Source: Microvirga flavescens (GTDB lineage Bacteria > Pseudomonadota > Alphaproteobacteria > Rhizobiales > Beijerinckiaceae). From it: 64,000 nucleotides of DNA. The stretch lies in assembly GCF_003290125.1 (NCBI RefSeq), contig NZ_QMKH01000002.1, forward strand, positions 1 to 64,000, written 5' to 3'. This document shows positions 1-8,766 of the stretch, one piece after another; position 1 is the first letter of the stretch, and every line of letters begins with the position of its first letter. Made by a program: the position numbers and the translations under genes. Under the pieces are notes generated by a model. It saw only the letters and a program-made list of their open reading frames with translations, was not told the origin of the DNA and did no database searches.

Positions 1-2
1 AC

Positions 3-479
3 GACTGGCTCGCCGGGCGGGACGGCAACGACCAGCTCAATGGCGGCGACGGCGACGACACGCTTTCGGGCGGCTATGGCAATGACGTCCTGACGGGCGG
101 CAAGGGCAAGGACATCTTCGTCTTCGACGGCAAGCTGGGCACGGCCAAGACGGACCGCAAGGTCAACTTCGACACGATCAAGGACTACAGCGTCAAGGAC
201 GACTCGATCTGGCTCGACAACGCGCTCTTCAGCAAGAACAAGACGCTCTACAAAGCCATCATGAAGGCGACCGAGAACAAGCCCGTCAAGCTCGCCAAGA
301 AGTTCTTCAGCCTGGACACGGCCAAGGACAAGGACGACTTCTTCATCTACGACACGAAGAAGCGCGTGCTGATCTACGATGAGGACGGCTCGGGTTCAAA
401 GCAGGGCATCGAGATCGCCACCTTCTCCAAGAACAAGGCGCTGACAAAGTTCTCCTACACAGAACTGTTCTTCGTCTAA
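3..479 (+). CDS. RTX (hemolysin-type) calcium-binding protein, C-terminal part
   Basis: The frame is open from the window edge to the TAA at 477-479, so 158 residues of a longer protein are visible. The first ~35 residues hold glycine/aspartate nonapeptides of the RTX type (GRDGNDQLNGG, then GGYGNDVLTGG), which bind calcium in parallel beta-rolls. They are followed by KDIFVFDGKLG, the usual start of the terminal RTX cap, and a lysine-rich end with aromatic residues near the C-terminus, as in type I secretion signals. Such proteins leave the cell through an ABC exporter and act outside it as adhesins, enzymes or S-layer proteins. The N-terminal catalytic or adhesive part is missing, so the activity is unknown. 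A hairpin terminator follows. Confidence 0.85.
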   Translation, partial: DWLAGRDGNDQLNGGDGDDTLSGGYGNDVLTGGKGKDIFVFDGKLGTAKTDRKVNFDTIKDYSVKDDSIWLDNALFSKNKTLYKAIMKATENKPVKLAKKFFSLDTAKDKDDFFIYDTKKRVLIYDEDGSGSKQGIEIATFSKNKALTKFSYTELFFV

Positions 480-510
480 GCATCCAAGAAAAGCGACTGT
501 CTCAAACGAG

Positions 511-545
511 CCCCTGACTGCTCCCGCAGCCAGGGGTTCTTCGTT
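511..545 (+). terminator. Rho-independent terminator after the RTX gene
   Basis: CCCCTG (511-516) pairs with CAGGGG (531-536). The inner CTG/CAG pair extends the stem around a CTCCCG loop, and TTCTTCGTTC follows. It lies between the RTX stop and the end of cckA on the other strand, so it may serve both genes. Confidence 0.6.
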
Positions 546-575
546 CACAATGACAGCGTTCAGATTTCAGGGGCC

Positions 576-3101
576 TCACCGCCCCGCCACCTGCTTCACC
601 GTCTCCACCAGCTGGCGCAGGCTGAAGGGCTTGGGCAGGAAGTTGAATTCCTCGCCTTCGGGGAGGTTCTTCTTGAACGCATCCTCCGCGTAGCCGGAGA
701 CGAAGATGATCTTCAGGTCCGGGTAGCGCTTGCGCAATTCGCCGAGGAGCGTCGGGCCGTCCATCTCGGGCATCACCACGTCGGAGACGACGAGATCCAC
801 CGGCGCGCCGCGCTCGTCGATGATCTGCAGCGCCTCGACGCCGGAGGCAGCCTCCAGCACCGTGTAGCCGCGCGCTGTGAGCGCGCGGGCGTTCACAGCA
901 CGCACAGGGTCCTCGTCCTCTACGAGGAGAATAACCCCCTGCCCTGTCATGTCGGCGGCGGGTTTCTTGACCGTCTCGGTCTTCGTCTCCTCGACAGGCA
1001 TCTCGGAGGGAACGTGGCGCGGCAGGTAGATGCGGAACGTCGTGCCCTGGCCGATCCTGGAATCGACGTCGATGAAGCCGCCGGATTGCTTGACGATGCC
1101 GAAGACTGTGGAGAGGCCAAGGCCCGTTCCCTTGCCAATCTCCTTGGTGGTGAAGAACGGCTCGAAGATTTTCTCCATCACCTCCGGCGTCATGCCGGTG
1201 CCGCTGTCGGCGATCTCGACCAGCACGTAATCGGCGGGCGGCATGCCGCTCACCTTGAGGCGCGCGGCCTCATGCGCGGAGACGTTCGCCGTGCGGATCG
1301 AAAGCTTGCCGCCACCGGGCATGGCATCGCGGGCGTTGACCGCCATGTTGACGATCACCTGCTCGAACTGGTTCACGTCCGCCTTCACGAACCACAGGTC
1401 GCGCGCGTGGGTGAGATCGAGCTGCACGCGCTCGCCGAGAAGCCGCTTGAGCAGCATGGAAAGGTCGTAGAGGCGGTCGTTGAGGTTCAGAACCTCGGGC
1501 CGCAGGGTCTGGCGGCGGGAGAAGGCCAGAAGCTGACGCACCAAGCTCGCGGCCCGGTTGGCGTTCTGCTTGATCTGCATGATGTCCTGGAAGGACGGAT
1601 CGGTCGGCCGGTGGTTGCCGAGCAGCAGATCGCTGTAGCCGATGATCGCCTGCAGCACGTTGTTGAAGTCGTGCGCGACACCGCCCGCCAGTTGCCCGAC
1701 GGCGTTCATCTTCTGCGATTGCGCGAGCTGCTCCTCGACGCGGCGGAAATCCGTGGTGTCTAGCGCGTAGAGGATCGCGTTCTCGCCCTCCGCCTCCGCG
1801 TCGCTGACCGGCGTGATCCAGACCCGAACGGATTTGTCGTCCTGTCCCGCCGGGTGCAATTCGAGAGGCTGCACCTCGCCACGGCCTTCAGCCACCGCCT
1901 TCAGAGCCGCCGCGATCTGGCCGCCTTCACCGTCACGGAAAGCGGAGGCGATGGGTGCTCCTTCCTCGCCAGTGGGCAGCGCGCCGAACAGCTTGGTGAA
2001 GGGCACGTTGGCCTGCACCAGATGGCCGGCGCGGTTCACGGTCGCAATCGCGATAGGCGTGTTGTTGAAGAAGCGGGCAAAGCGCACCTCGGCGGCGCGC
2101 TGGCCTTCATCGACGCCGAGCCCCGGCGAGCGGTTGAGCACCAGTGTGCGCGACGCGCCCATGCGCCCATCCTGCCCGAAGGCGATGCGATGATAGAGCC
2201 GCACCGGCAGGAACTGCCCATTGCGGCGGCGCAGGTCGAGATCGAAGGTTTCCGTGCGCACGCTGCCGGGTTCGCCGACAAAAGAGGTCATCATCGCCAC
2301 GACATTGCGCGGCACTACATCGGAGAGGCTGAGGCCGCCAGAGCCGACCTGCGCAAGATCGTAATCGAGCCAGGATGCAAGCGTGGCGTTGAGATAGATG
2401 ATCGCTCCGTTCGGGGCGATGGAGAGGAAGCCCGCGGGCGCATGATCGAGATAATCGATGGCGTGCTGGAGTTCCTGAAAGACATTCTCCTGCCGCTCGC
2501 GCTCATGCGTGATGTCGGCGACGGTCCACAACGTGGCGGGCCGGCCATTAGGGCGCTCGATCCCGCGAACGCGGACACGGTACCAGCCGAACTCGCGCGC
2601 CTTGTCGAGGGTGGGAGACAGCCGGATCTCCTCGCTCGCCGCGCGATGCTCCCGCGCCGCAAGAGCCAGACGGTAGATTGCCTCCGACACCTCCGGCGCG
2701 CCCGTGAAAAGGCGCTCGACGGGGCGCAGCTCATCTGCATGGGCGCTGCCCGACAACGCGAGATAGGCCTCGTTGGCATAAGAAATGCGCCCGTCGCTCT
2801 CCACCACGGCCATGCCCTCGGAGGACGTGTCGGCCATGATCTTGGTGATGTCGTTACGGGCGGACCTTGCGGAAAACCGGATGACGCCGATCACCAGGGC
2901 GAACAGGAAGAACACCCCGGCCATCGCGAAAAAGGCGAGCAGGGCGAGAATGAGCGGCTGGGCCTGGTCATTGCCGAGAAACCGCAGGCCGAAGATCGCG
3001 CCGGCGAGAACGGCGGCGAGCAGCAGCACCAACCCGGCATGGCCGGAACGATCAGACCGGTCGATGGGTGCGCCGGAGGGCGTATCGCCGTCGTGAGCCA
3101 T
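576..3101 (-). CDS. cckA: Hybrid sensor histidine kinase/phosphatase CckA
   Basis: This is the 841-residue cell-cycle histidine kinase that feeds phosphate through ChpT to CtrA. Two transmembrane helices lie at about 20-43 and 49-76. PAS-type sensor domains follow to about 455, then the dimerisation/phosphoacceptor helix with GGVAHDFNN (phosphorylated His about 477) and the HATPase domain with [13 protein letters not shown]-terminal receiver carries the acceptor Asp about 774 in [11 protein letters not shown]. Domain order and length match CckA. It reads away from the FliO-like gene, with a 386-base divergent region between them. Identification rests on domain order plus the characteristic H-box; generic PAS hybrid kinases are the only alternative. 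Confidence 0.93.
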   Translation of the reverse strand: MAHDGDTPSGAPIDRSDRSGHAGLVLLLAAVLAGAIFGLRFLGNDQAQPLILALLAFFAMAGVFFLFALVIGVIRFSARSARNDITKIMADTSSEGMAVVESDGRISYANEAYLALSGSAHADELRPVERLFTGAPEVSEAIYRLALAAREHRAASEEIRLSPTLDKAREFGWYRVRVRGIERPNGRPATLWTVADITHERERQENVFQELQHAIDYLDHAPAGFLSIAPNGAIIYLNATLASWLDYDLAQVGSGGLSLSDVVPRNVVAMMTSFVGEPGSVRTETFDLDLRRRNGQFLPVRLYHRIAFGQDGRMGASRTLVLNRSPGLGVDEGQRAAEVRFARFFNNTPIAIATVNRAGHLVQANVPFTKLFGALPTGEEGAPIASAFRDGEGGQIAAALKAVAEGRGEVQPLELHPAGQDDKSVRVWITPVSDAEAEGENAILYALDTTDFRRVEEQLAQSQKMNAVGQLAGGVAHDFNNVLQAIIGYSDLLLGNHRPTDPSFQDIMQIKQNANRAASLVRQLLAFSRRQTLRPEVLNLNDRLYDLSMLLKRLLGERVQLDLTHARDLWFVKADVNQFEQVIVNMAVNARDAMPGGGKLSIRTANVSAHEAARLKVSGMPPADYVLVEIADSGTGMTPEVMEKIFEPFFTTKEIGKGTGLGLSTVFGIVKQSGGFIDVDSRIGQGTTFRIYLPRHVPSEMPVEETKTETVKKPAADMTGQGVILLVEDEDPVRAVNARALTARGYTVLEAASGVEALQIIDERGAPVDLVVSDVVMPEMDGPTLLGELRKRYPDLKIIFVSGYAEDAFKKNLPEGEEFNFLPKPFSLRQLVETVKQVAGR

Positions 3102-3487
3102 GAAGTTCCCGAATCCTCGAAAGGTAATTGGTTATGCCGAACAAGAGCTTGGCCCGCAAGCGCACGCCGTGTGAGCCGATTGTTTGACCTTTCGGAATAA
3201 GGCCGAAGCTTTAACATCTCCCTTTCAAGATCGAAGACCACTGGCAAAGCCTGCCGCCGGGCTTTGAGGAGGCCAAGTTGTCAACATCCGGACACAGTAT
3301 TGCGCCGCGGCTCAAAAAAGCCTCAAATCGCTTGTTCCAAGCCATCTCTTCCACTGACCGCCTGTCAGGCCGTGTCCAGCGACGGGCGGGCATTAACCAT
3401 TCATTTACCTCTTTGCCCGTTTCGACTGGCATTGTGCTAAAAACTCCCGAACAGCCCTGTCTGGGCCTCAACGCTTGAGAGTTCATC
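3102..3487. promoter_or_regulatory. Divergent promoter region cckA / FliO-like gene
   Basis: These 386 bases have no convincing gene. A 91-codon minus-strand frame has no family resemblance and lies wholly between the two starts. The region must carry both promoters. It is visibly more AT-rich near 3385-3440, where the CtrA-like box lies. Confidence 0.5.
3393..3407 (+). promoter_or_regulatory. CtrA-like box
   Basis: TTAA-N7-TTTA, with the first half extended as TTAACCAT, the classic CtrA half-site. Only one base differs from the full TTAA-N7-TTAA consensus. It lies about 81-95 bases upstream of the FliO-like start. CtrA regulation is an inference from the motif and from the neighbouring cckA. 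Confidence 0.45.
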
Positions 3488-4663
3488 GTGTTTTCTCAGA
3501 TCGAAGGATCACGGGCCATCCTATACGTCATCGCCTTCGCGATCATTCTGGCCTTGGTCCTGCTTTTTGCCTGGGTTCTGCGCCGCCTGACCGGCGGTCG
3601 GCTTTTGCTGCCTGGCCAGGGTCGCGGCCGCTCGCGCCAGCCGCGCCTCGGCGTCGTCGATGTCTATGACCTCGACCGCCAGCGCCAGCTCATCCTCTTG
3701 CGCCGCGATAATGTCGAGCACCTGCTGCTCGTCGGCGGCCTCAATGACGTCGTCATCGAAACCAACATCGTCCGCGTGGCGGGAGCCCGCCTGCCGACCG
3801 GCCCAAGCGAGCCGGCCGTCGAGCGTGCAGAACCGGCCCTGGAAGCCGGCCCGCGTCCGCTGGTCGAGCCCTCGGTTCGCCCGAACATCGAATCCCAACT
3901 GGCCGCGCAACTCGGCGCCTTCATCCGTCGCCCGTCCGAGGAATCGGACATCGACGAGGAATTGGCCCCGGTCGCCTCCGTCAGCGCCCCGGTGACTTCC
4001 CAGCCCCTGCCCCAGGTGGAACCGCTGCTGAAGCCGACCCATGTGGAGCCCGCACATGTGGAGCCCGAGTTGAAAGTCACTCGCGAGGAATCCTTCTCGC
4101 GGCCCGCGCCGGCTTTCGAACCCAGGCTGCCCGAACCTCCGGCCCCGCGTCCGGAACCCCGCATCGTCACGCCTCCGCCCCCGCCGCCACCCGCACCGCC
4201 TGTTCCGCCGGTTTTCCGCGCAGAGCAGCCTGTGGCCCCGATCCCGCCGGAGCCCGCCCAGCCGGCAGCTCCGCGCGTGCCCGACGCTCTGATCCTGTCC
4301 GACATGGCCAAGCAGCTTGAGGAAGCCTTGAAGCGCCCTGCGGCTCCCGCACCGGAGCCGATCGTCGAGACCATCGTCGAAGAGATCGAGGAAATCGAGG
4401 AAACGGTTGAGATCGAGATCGCTCAGGTGGAGTTGCCTGAGCCTGAGATCGAGGAAGAGTATTTCGAGCCCGAGGAGGAACTGCCTCCCGCCCCGGCCCC
4501 CGAGCCGGTCGAGGAGCCCAAGGCGGCGGAAGCACCCTCCGAGCCAGAGCCCGCTCCGGCTCCCGCGCCGCGCAAGGTCAGCGACCCGTTCTCCGTCGAG
4601 GAGATCGAAGCGGAATTCGCCCGCCTGCTCGGCCGCCCGACGGATACGGGCAGCAAGGGCTGA
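3488..4663 (+). CDS. FliO-like membrane protein with proline/glutamate-rich tail
   Basis: A single N-terminal membrane helix (about 9-30, AILYVIAFAIILALVLLFAW) is followed by a short basic cytoplasmic domain at about 45-97. Its RLGVVDVYDLDRQRQLILL and HLLLVGGLNDVVIE segments match the FliO domain, which helps assemble the FliP/FliQ/FliR export gate of the flagellar secretion system. From about 100 to the end (391 residues) the chain is low-complexity, rich in P, E, A and V, and probably disordered. GTG is used as start, with GAGAG seven bases upstream. No other flagellar gene is in the window, so a stand-alone role beside cckA is possible. Confidence 0.6.
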   Translation: MFSQIEGSRAILYVIAFAIILALVLLFAWVLRRLTGGRLLLPGQGRGRSRQPRLGVVDVYDLDRQRQLILLRRDNVEHLLLVGGLNDVVIETNIVRVAGARLPTGPSEPAVERAEPALEAGPRPLVEPSVRPNIESQLAAQLGAFIRRPSEESDIDEELAPVASVSAPVTSQPLPQVEPLLKPTHVEPAHVEPELKVTREESFSRPAPAFEPRLPEPPAPRPEPRIVTPPPPPPPAPPVPPVFRAEQPVAPIPPEPAQPAAPRVPDALILSDMAKQLEEALKRPAAPAPEPIVETIVEEIEEIEETVEIEIAQVELPEPEIEEEYFEPEEELPPAPAPEPVEEPKAAEAPSEPEPAPAPAPRKVSDPFSVEEIEAEFARLLGRPTDTGSKG

Positions 4664-4690
4664 TCCTCGGCTCACGACTTACCAAATGAA

Positions 4691-4718
4691 AAGGGCTCCG
4701 TTTCCGGAGCCCTTTTTT
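4691..4718. terminator. Bidirectional terminator between the FliO-like gene and dksA
   Basis: AAGGGCTCCG and CGGAGCCCTT form a perfect 10-bp stem with a TTTC loop. A T-run follows on the plus strand and an A-rich flank mirrors it on the minus side. It sits between two convergent stop codons. Confidence 0.85.
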
Positions 4719-4724
4719 ATTGGT

Positions 4725-5144
4725 TCAGTCGTCCCGATGGACCCGCTCGTTGCGCTCGTGGCGTTCCTGAGCCTCGAGCGAGAGGGTCGCGATGGGCCGC
4801 GCTTCCAGGCGCTTGAGAGAGATCGGTTCGCCCGTCTCCTCGCAATAGCCGTAGGAGCCGTCGTCGATCCGGGCCATGGCAGCGTCGATCTTGGCGATCA
4901 GCTTGCGCTGGCGGTCCCGGGCGCGGAGCTCGATGGCGCGGTCGGTTTCCGATGAGGCGCGGTCGGCAATGTCGGGATGGTTTTCGCTCTCACTCTGAAG
5001 GGCGGCGAGGGTTTCCTGCGCTTCTCGCAGAATGTCCCCTTTCCACCGAATCAGCTTGCGCCGGAAATATTCCCGTTGCCGCTCATTCATGAAGGGCTCG
5101 TCCTCGGTCGGACGATAACCCTCATCGATTACGGTGTTCGTCAT
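4725..5144 (-). CDS. dksA: RNA polymerase-binding transcription factor DksA
   Basis: The protein is 139 residues with a long coiled-coil (about 20-95, ending DRQRKLIAKIDAAMARIDDG) and a C-terminal zinc-finger-like region starting YGYCEETGEPI. DksA enters the RNA polymerase secondary channel and acts with ppGpp in the stringent response. Only one cysteine is present; the three others of the enterobacterial zinc site are replaced (ARPIATLSLEAQE). That is the usual alphaproteobacterial form and would not hold zinc in the canonical way. It is monocistronic and ends at a shared terminator. Confidence 0.92.
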   Translation of the reverse strand: MTNTVIDEGYRPTEDEPFMNERQREYFRRKLIRWKGDILREAQETLAALQSESENHPDIADRASSETDRAIELRARDRQRKLIAKIDAAMARIDDGSYGYCEETGEPISLKRLEARPIATLSLEAQERHERNERVHRDD

Positions 5145-5309
5145 ATGGGCCGTTCAATCCCCGTGAACTGTGCGGCCCCTATATATGGGGAGAAGCCCGA
5201 CGACAACGCGTTCCGTGTCGCCCATTCAGCCAATTCGTCCCAAACCTTTGCTTATTTTCACGGCAGAATCCGTTTTTCTCAGACGAAAGAACGATTTGCC
5301 GCACCCTCC

Positions 5310-6350
5310 CTAGCGGAGCTTGCGCAGGGCCGCAGCCACATCGGTCTCGACCTTGCGGGCGATGGGGAGGCGGTAATGGGTCAGGTCGAAATAGAGATTC
5401 GGGTCCCGATTCTCCTCCCGGTCCACCCGCCAGTCGATCACGGTGGATTTCGGATGGGCCTCCATCGCCGCCCGCAAGGCCACCTTGCAGGCCTCGTCCT
5501 TGTAGGCGCGGGACGTCTGGGGCGGCGGCAGGTAGTTCTTGTAGTTCGGCGGGAAGACGAGAACGACGGCGAGGTCCGCCGGCATCGCCGAGACGACCTG
5601 TTTAAGCTTGTCGGCGACAGGGAAGGACCATTTCCCCTTCATCGGGTCGGACGGCAGGATCGTCTTGTCGGCGTCCGGGCGCGTCTCGAGGCGCTGACGC
5701 AGCACCGGGTCATTCGCATAGCCGAGGTCGATATAGTTCTGCTCGTAGTTCCAGTACCCGTCCGGGCGGGCCCGCTCGGCCTTGGCGTTGAACACATAGC
5801 CGAGGCGGCGCGGCACCTCTTCCAGAATGTCGTAGCGGACCAAGCCCTTGGCGTATTCGAGCGGGTTGGCGCTGAAGAGCCAGAACGGGAACGGCTTCGT
5901 GTTCGGCATCGCCGGGTCCTGCCCACACCAGCTCTCATCGGCGCTGATGACGAGAGCTTTGGCGGGATTCTGCCTGTGCCTCAGGAACCAGTCGATAATG
6001 ACGAACTGCTCCTTCGGCCCGGATGCCGGCACGGAGAGCTGCACGAAGTCGAGCCCCGTCGTCTCCTTCAGATGCTCCGGCGAGAGAAGCTGGATATGGG
6101 AATTGCCGACGATGGCGGCGTTGTAGGACAGATCCCTGCCCCGGCTCGGCGCGGCGGTGCGCGGCCCCTGCGGGCGCACGCCCGCCTTGGCGAACAGCGA
6201 GGAGCGCCCGCTGTCGTAAGGATCGACCGCGTAGGCGAACACGACGATGCCGCAAAGAACGATGGCGGCGGTGGCGAGAAACGCCCCCGTGAAGCGCCGC
6301 CAGCGCCCGGCGTCAGAACTGGAAATAAATGAATTCATAGTTCGCATCAT
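5310..6350 (-). CDS. SGNH-hydrolase-like partner of MBOAT acyltransferase (AlgJ/AlgX/DltD-like)
   Basis: The protein has one N-terminal membrane anchor (about 20-45, FLATAAIVLCGIVVFAYAV) and a periplasmic domain. VGNSHIQLL at about 82-90 is block I of the SGNH fold and FDLTHYR near 321-327 supplies the catalytic Asp-His. Such proteins complete acyl transfer to a glycan or teichoic-type polymer on the outer face of the membrane. Its start overlaps the end of the upstream MBOAT gene by 38 bases (26 if the second in-frame ATG at 6338 is used), which indicates coupled translation. The acceptor polymer is unknown; no alginate or other polysaccharide cluster is adjacent. Confidence 0.75.
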   Translation of the reverse strand: MMRTMNSFISSSDAGRWRRFTGAFLATAAIVLCGIVVFAYAVDPYDSGRSSLFAKAGVRPQGPRTAAPSRGRDLSYNAAIVGNSHIQLLSPEHLKETTGLDFVQLSVPASGPKEQFVIIDWFLRHRQNPAKALVISADESWCGQDPAMPNTKPFPFWLFSANPLEYAKGLVRYDILEEVPRRLGYVFNAKAERARPDGYWNYEQNYIDLGYANDPVLRQRLETRPDADKTILPSDPMKGKWSFPVADKLKQVVSAMPADLAVVLVFPPNYKNYLPPPQTSRAYKDEACKVALRAAMEAHPKSTVIDWRVDREENRDPNLYFDLTHYRLPIARKVETDVAAALRKLR

Positions 6351-7686
6351 CGCCGATTTTGAAAAGGACGATCACGAAGAGGACTGCGAAAGCCACCGCG
6401 ATCCAGCGGCGGGCCGGCAGCTTGTGGACAAAGGCCCATGCGGTCGGCCCGATCATCGCCACCGCCGCAGCGGCCGCAATGGCGCGCCACTTGAAGCCGG
6501 CGCCGAAGCCGCCGAAGCCGAAGAGCCCTTCATAGATCCGCAGCGCGCCTTCGAAAGTGGTGGCACGGAAGAGAACCCAGGTGAGCATGACGAAAATGAA
6601 GGTCAGCACCCAGCCGACGAGGTTCGGCATCGAGAGCCCGGCCTTGCGCCACAGCACTCCGGCGCAAAGGCCAAGGCCGTGCGCCGCGCCCCAGACCACG
6701 AAGGTGAGCCCTGCCCCGTGCCAGAGGCCGCCCAGCGCCATCGTCGTGAACAACGCGACGAGCTGGAGGGCAAGGCCGCGCCGGTTTCCGCCGAGCGCGA
6801 TGTAGAGATAGTCGCGCAGGAAGCGCGAGAGGGTCATGTGCCAGCGCCGCCAGAAATCCTGCAACGAGACCGAGCGGTACGGCACATCGAAGTTCTGCGG
6901 CAGCACGATGCCGAACAGGAGCGCGAGGCCGAGCGCCATGTCCGTGTAGCCGGAGAAATCGAAATAGATCTGGAACGTGAAGCCGAGGGTCGCCTGCCAC
7001 GCCTCTATCATCGTCACGGCCTTGCCCGCATCGGCAGCCTGGAAGATCGGATTGACGTATTCGGCAAGCTGATCGCCGATGAACACCTTCTTCGCGAGAC
7101 CCGCCACGAGAAGCATGAGGCCGCGCGCAAACCGTTCAGCGGCGTCATGGCGCTGGTAGGGGCGCTCGTCGAGCTGGTGCATGATCTCGCTCCAGCGCAC
7201 CAGGGGGCCGGCGAGAACCTGCGGGAAGAAGGCGATGTAAAGGGCGTAGCGGACGAGACCGTAACGGGGCGCTTTTCCGGCCCGCAGATCCGTCAGGTAC
7301 ATGATGTGGTGGAAGGTGAAGAACGAAATGCCGAGCGGCAGCGCGATATCGAATTTCGGCGCGTGAAGGCCGGGGATCAGGTTCGCGAAATCGGCGAAGA
7401 AATTGAAGTACTTGAAGACCGCCAGAACGGCGAGGTTGACCACGATAGCCACCGTCACCAGCCCGCTGCACTTCGATGCCAGGAAAGCCTGCGCGATCAA
7501 CCAGTTCACCAGCACCGACGCCAGAAGAAGCGGCACGAAACGCCAGTCCCAATAGCCGTAGAACACGAACGACAGGAGAACGAGCAGCGGCAGCCGCCAT
7601 TCGGGCCGGAAACGCTCGACCAGCCAATGCGTCAGAAGCGCGACCGGCAGGAAGGCGAAGAGAAAGATGAAGGAGTTGAAGAGCAT
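6313..7686 (-). CDS. MBOAT family O-acyltransferase (AlgI-like)
   Basis: This is a polytopic protein of 457 residues with about ten hydrophobic segments. It carries the MBOAT signature RRWHMTLSRFLRDY, and the catalytic His in GGLWHGAGLTFVVWG. AlgI/DltB-type enzymes pass an acyl group across the inner membrane to a partner SGNH protein, here the next gene in the operon. The ATG at 7686 (MLFNSFIFLF) was chosen over an upstream TTG because AlgI relatives start this way. Acyl donor and acceptor cannot be told from the sequence. Confidence 0.85.
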   Translation of the reverse strand: MLFNSFIFLFAFLPVALLTHWLVERFRPEWRLPLLVLLSFVFYGYWDWRFVPLLLASVLVNWLIAQAFLASKCSGLVTVAIVVNLAVLAVFKYFNFFADFANLIPGLHAPKFDIALPLGISFFTFHHIMYLTDLRAGKAPRYGLVRYALYIAFFPQVLAGPLVRWSEIMHQLDERPYQRHDAAERFARGLMLLVAGLAKKVFIGDQLAEYVNPIFQAADAGKAVTMIEAWQATLGFTFQIYFDFSGYTDMALGLALLFGIVLPQNFDVPYRSVSLQDFWRRWHMTLSRFLRDYLYIALGGNRRGLALQLVALFTTMALGGLWHGAGLTFVVWGAAHGLGLCAGVLWRKAGLSMPNLVGWVLTFIFVMLTWVLFRATTFEGALRIYEGLFGFGGFGAGFKWRAIAAAAAVAMIGPTAWAFVHKLPARRWIAVAFAVLFVIVLFKIGDDANYEFIYFQF

Positions 7687-7770
7687 CGAGGCGGGAACGT
7701 GATCGAACAACGAGCGGCGCTCTCGTCCGCGCCTGACGGGCCGCTGTTGTGGGGGAAGGCGGTGCCGACG

Positions 7771-8766
7771 TCAACCTTGAGGGCTGGAGGCCGCCTCCGC
7801 CCGGCTCACCAACTCCCCGGCCACATCCCCGATCCTGGGCGCATCTTCACGGATGAAGGGTAATGGGCGGCAGACGGCGAGCGCCGCGAGGCCGAAGCGC
7901 GCCGTCATCAGCCCGTTCAGTACCCCTTCCCCCAGCTTCGCCGAAATCCGCGCGGCGAGGCCGAGCCCGAGAACCTGCTGCATTAGGCTGTCGCCCACCG
8001 CCATGCCGCCCGTCACCGCCAGATGGTTGAAGGCGGCCCTCGCGAGCCGCAGGAACCCGAAGAGGCCGGGCCGCCCGCCATAGATGCGCGCGAGGGTGCG
8101 CAAAAGCCGCACGGCGGCGAAGATGACGAAGGCGACATCCACGATGGCGCGGGGGCTCACCGCCGTCACCAGGGAAACCTGCTTCGCCGCCGCCGCGATG
8201 GCGCGCTTGGCCTGTGCGTCGAGGGGCGCGAGCAGTTCCCGCTCGGCGATGGCGAGGCGGTCGTCGGCGTCGATGATCTCATCGTCGATATTCTTCAGGC
8301 GGGCCCGCCCGGGCGCGGCGCTCGCGCGCTTGTCGTAAAGCGCGACGAGGTCGGACACGATGTCCCTCGCGGCCTCGTGGTCCTTTACGGAAAGGGCATC
8401 GACCGCATTGTCGCGCAGCCGCTCGATCTTTTTCTCCCGCCAGATTCCGGCGGCCTCGCGGCCCACGATGGCGATGAAGGCGAGCGCGGCAAGGGCGGTC
8501 AGCGCGAGGGCGACCCACCCGAGCCAGGGCGCAATGGCATAAAGATCGACGATCAGCTTCTCGATCCCAAGACCAAGGCCGAGCAGGAGAAGGCCGGAGA
8601 GCGCCGAGACCAGAATGCCGACCCAGGGGGCGCGGCGCTTCTCACCCATCGGCACGACGATGCCGTCCGCCGCCTCGATGGCGTCGAAGGGTTCTTCCTC
8701 TACTTCGATGGAACCGCTCGCGACGTCGGGAGCGTTGAGGCGGAAGGCACGGGGTCGGCGGGTCAT
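7771..8766 (-). CDS. YcjF/TIGR01620 family membrane protein
   Basis: The protein has 331 residues, with an acidic N-terminal region, two adjacent membrane helices at about 47-100 and a DUF697-like C-terminal domain (AVSPRAIVDVAFVIFAAVRL). This matches the YcjF family, whose genes follow ycjX in many proteobacteria. Its ATG overlaps the ycjX stop in an ATGA, so translation is coupled. Function is not established; in E. coli the pair belongs to the heat-shock/envelope-stress regulon. Confidence 0.8.
   Translation of the reverse strand: MTRRPRAFRLNAPDVASGSIEVEEEPFDAIEAADGIVVPMGEKRRAPWVGILVSALSGLLLLGLGLGIEKLIVDLYAIAPWLGWVALALTALAALAFIAIVGREAAGIWREKKIERLRDNAVDALSVKDHEAARDIVSDLVALYDKRASAAPGRARLKNIDDEIIDADDRLAIAERELLAPLDAQAKRAIAAAAKQVSLVTAVSPRAIVDVAFVIFAAVRLLRTLARIYGGRPGLFGFLRLARAAFNHLAVTGGMAVGDSLMQQVLGLGLAARISAKLGEGVLNGLMTARFGLAALAVCRPLPFIREDAPRIGDVAGELVSRAEAASSPQG

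Noticed and set aside
1854-3200. A 448-codon plus-strand frame within cckA.
   Set aside because: It is fully covered by cckA on the opposite strand and has no similarity features.
3211-3486. A 91-codon minus-strand frame between cckA and the FliO-like gene.
   Set aside because: No family similarity, and it occupies the divergent promoter region with the CtrA-like box.
4977-7863. Long plus-strand frames (451 and 538 codons) opposite the SGNH and MBOAT genes.
   Set aside because: Their translations are Arg/Gly/Glu-rich shadows without domains, while the minus strand encodes clear family members.
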